DNA of 64,000 nt, taken from contig OZ007505.1 in NCBI GenBank assembly GCA_963931865.1, positions 20,043,139-20,107,138 of the forward strand, in the 5' to 3' direction. Position 1 is the first letter of the stretch, and each line of letters starts with the position of its first letter. Under the pieces are notes generated by a model. It ran no database searches. It was not told the origin of the DNA and saw only the letters and a list, made by a program, of their open reading frames with translations. This document shows, piece after piece, positions 60,401 to 63,400 of this stretch. The position numbers were made by a program, and so were the translations under genes. The stretch is from Axinella damicornis (lineage: Eukaryota > Porifera > Demospongiae > Axinellida > Axinellidae).

Positions 60401-63400
60401 CTTTGACAGAGCCAGCCGCAATGGCGAAGCGTACACCTCAAGCGAATCGAGTTCGGTTTGAAGAAGGAACTCCACGCCGATCCGAGGGTCGTGCTAGAAG
60501 GAAACTTCAGCTTGTAGCCTTCAGGAAGTATCTCCCCGCAACTTAAAATCTATGCGCCAGGTGAAGGATTCTCCCATGAGACGCGCTATCAAACGGAGCA
60601 TGACCGTGCTGAAGTTTGCAAGAGCGAAATAGGCAGGGAACCAGCGAGTGTCAGGACGCCCCTGAAGGCTTGCACTCCAATAAAACTGCCCCCAGAAAAC
60701 TTATGACGTACCCGATCTATTTTCAAACGCGGAAGTATGTAACTAATTTGTATTTACATGGCACTGAAGTTACACGCTCCTTCGCCGCCTTCGGCGGCTC
60801 ATGCGCTCCTGGTTATGTTTATGTGGCCTTCTGCATTCCCTATACATACTTTTAATTGGCCACTTATGCGTCCTGCCACCTGCAATGAGAGTTTGATTAT
60901 CCAATTCCAGGAGAATGCCAGCATTACACCTGTGATGCAGTTCAATTCAGTACAGCTCCCCAACTATCAGACAGTGAATGCTACTTTTATCTTCACAAGT
61001 ACATGGCAGATCATGTTATTGAAGGAAACAAAACACTTCAGATGCTGTTCATTAGGTAAGGATATCACTCTCAATTGAGGGATGATCGACTTCTAAACAG
61101 GAAGTCAAATATCATTATCCTGTGCGCTGAAAATCGGGACACTATATACAGTGGACCCAAGGACCCAGGGAACCGGGGACCCATGTCTTCCGATTTGTGC
61201 CAAGCTGACTTGCATACTCCAGGCAATTATAAACTGAGTTTTGGCTTGTAGTTGCAGTTCTGCCTCCGTAACAGCTGAAGATCCTTGGGTCCCCGGGTCC
61301 TCCCTCAGTCCTCAGGTCCTCGGATTTCCATGCAGGTCCTTGGGTCCACTGCATCACACTTAGCTAATTTCCTCCCTGATATTACGGTCATTTAAGTAGT
61401 ATGCATATTTGAGGTTTTGTGATTGCTACATAACAGTTTATAATCTGAACTCTCAATTTATATTACACTACTGGTAGGGGAAAAATTGTTCTGCGTAAAT
61501 AACAATTAACGTTTAACTAGTGGGAATGGCCTACAAAGATTCTGACTACATCGTTGTGATATAAGTTTGCATGTTGCTGAAACTCACATGGGTGGTATAG
61601 TTATGGTCATATGAGGAACTCTGTGATCATTTGGTGCAATATTGGTGCAATTAATTAACACCTGCATGCAACTGATCATTCCTAACAGGTGCAATCCAGA
61701 AATGTATTGGAAACATGCTGACTGAGAGATATTTTGTAGAATAAGTCTTTATGCTTTGTATATATTAACAATTCCAACCCACAGCGGTGTTCTGTATGGA
61801 TTCACAATGCTAGTGATACCATATTTGTGTGATAAAAGTTACTCCTCTTTCCGCCGATCACGTGAATGTTGTTGGATGTATTGAGTATAGGATTAGTGGG
61901 GGCGTGTCTCACCTAGCCGTGAAAAATACCGACGTACTCGAATTATGCGCACTGTAGAGAAAATTCCAACGCAGAGCGTCATTGTGCAATGTGCGAGGAT
62001 TCTAAAAATATCCACTTTGTGTAGTCTATCTAGCACTCTGTGTCCGCCGATTGCGTTTAAAGATCTACCGAGAAGAAGCAGAACGAACATGGTGCAGTCA
62101 ATGACAACTCATGCACCGCCCGTATTTTACCACGCGTTGTTCAGCAGCTTGGAGGTGACGGACTTGGAGCTCATCGGTCTCTGCATGACTGGATGACTTA
62201 TCCCGGGCCCGAGAAAGCGAGTACGCCAGCGCTGTTTACTGTAGCGCTATCCGGGAAGATGAACGGTCAAGCGTCGATATCGCGCGGGGCGCGCATGTCC
62301 AGCTAACATCAAAGGCAACAGGGCCAAACGTGCTAATAGTTTGTTATTAGCGCTATGATCGTTTTTGCTCAAAACTTCTTGATATGTTTGTCTTCCTGTC
62401 AGTCGCCATTGCTCGAGCGCTCTCTTCCACTTTTGTTGCCAGAACAGCTCTAAGATAAGCCCACGAAGGCACTGACCACATATCCATAATCACCATCTTT
62501 CTTAACACTTGTGTGCCAAAACTAGCTATACGGTGGTGAAGTAGTAGTTCCCAAGTTTGGCTGCTATTGCTTGCTTCGGCTCGAACATGGTCATCACATG
62601 ACATGTGCATTAATTGGAATGTGCCGCAAGCTCAACTGCAAGTACGAGCTGGTGGCTGTAGTCAGAGTCCACCCAGGTGTCCACAAAGTGAGAGTAAGAC
62701 ATGGGGCATGAATTTGAAGGGTGAGCTTGCCCGTACCAGTGAGCTGCACCAGCTACAAGTAGTGTGGTTTCCTATAATCACCCCCCCCCCCCCCCCCCCC
62801 CACCTCCTTTTGGACACTACATCCAGCCGAATGTGGGGGAGGGCTTATATTTGAATATGCAATTAGTTTTGAGTATACGTCTCCACTAAAAGTTTTACAC
62901 AAGTGCTATGTTCACAAATTATTATGACACTGACAAGGTTCATGTTCACATAACAACAACACAGTTTCAAAAGTAAAAACGATCGAGACTACTGTCCGTG
63001 GTCATCATGTTTGCAAAACTGTGTGGTCTTCCTACTTCAGCGAGAAGAGCTGCCTCTTCGACGCAAGGGCCATAACATTCACAACAACTTCGCTGTAGTT
63101 ATCCTCAAGAACAGCAATTCTATAATTATAGTGGTCATGTACCATGGGAAATTTCCAGAGTCTGCTGGTATTTCCTGCAGAAGAGTGTCAGTGAGCTGAT
63201 TTGTATCATTAATGGTGACTAGATGATCTGGAGTCAGTGGCTGAGGGAAAGGACTCATGATTCTGTGTGTCTACATATACACAGCAAAACTAAAAACACA
63301 CCTTGACAGACTCATAATCCTATTTGCTAAACTAAAAGCTTAAACTAGGAATCTCAAACTGGCTTTTCTAAAAGCCACAAAACTGACCACTCACCATAAC

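Noticed and set aside
60758..61078. Longer alternative frame over exon 39
   Set aside because: It starts upstream of the acceptor and does not match the phase of neighbouring exons. The shorter frame at 60911-61055 does, and it is more RNF213-like.
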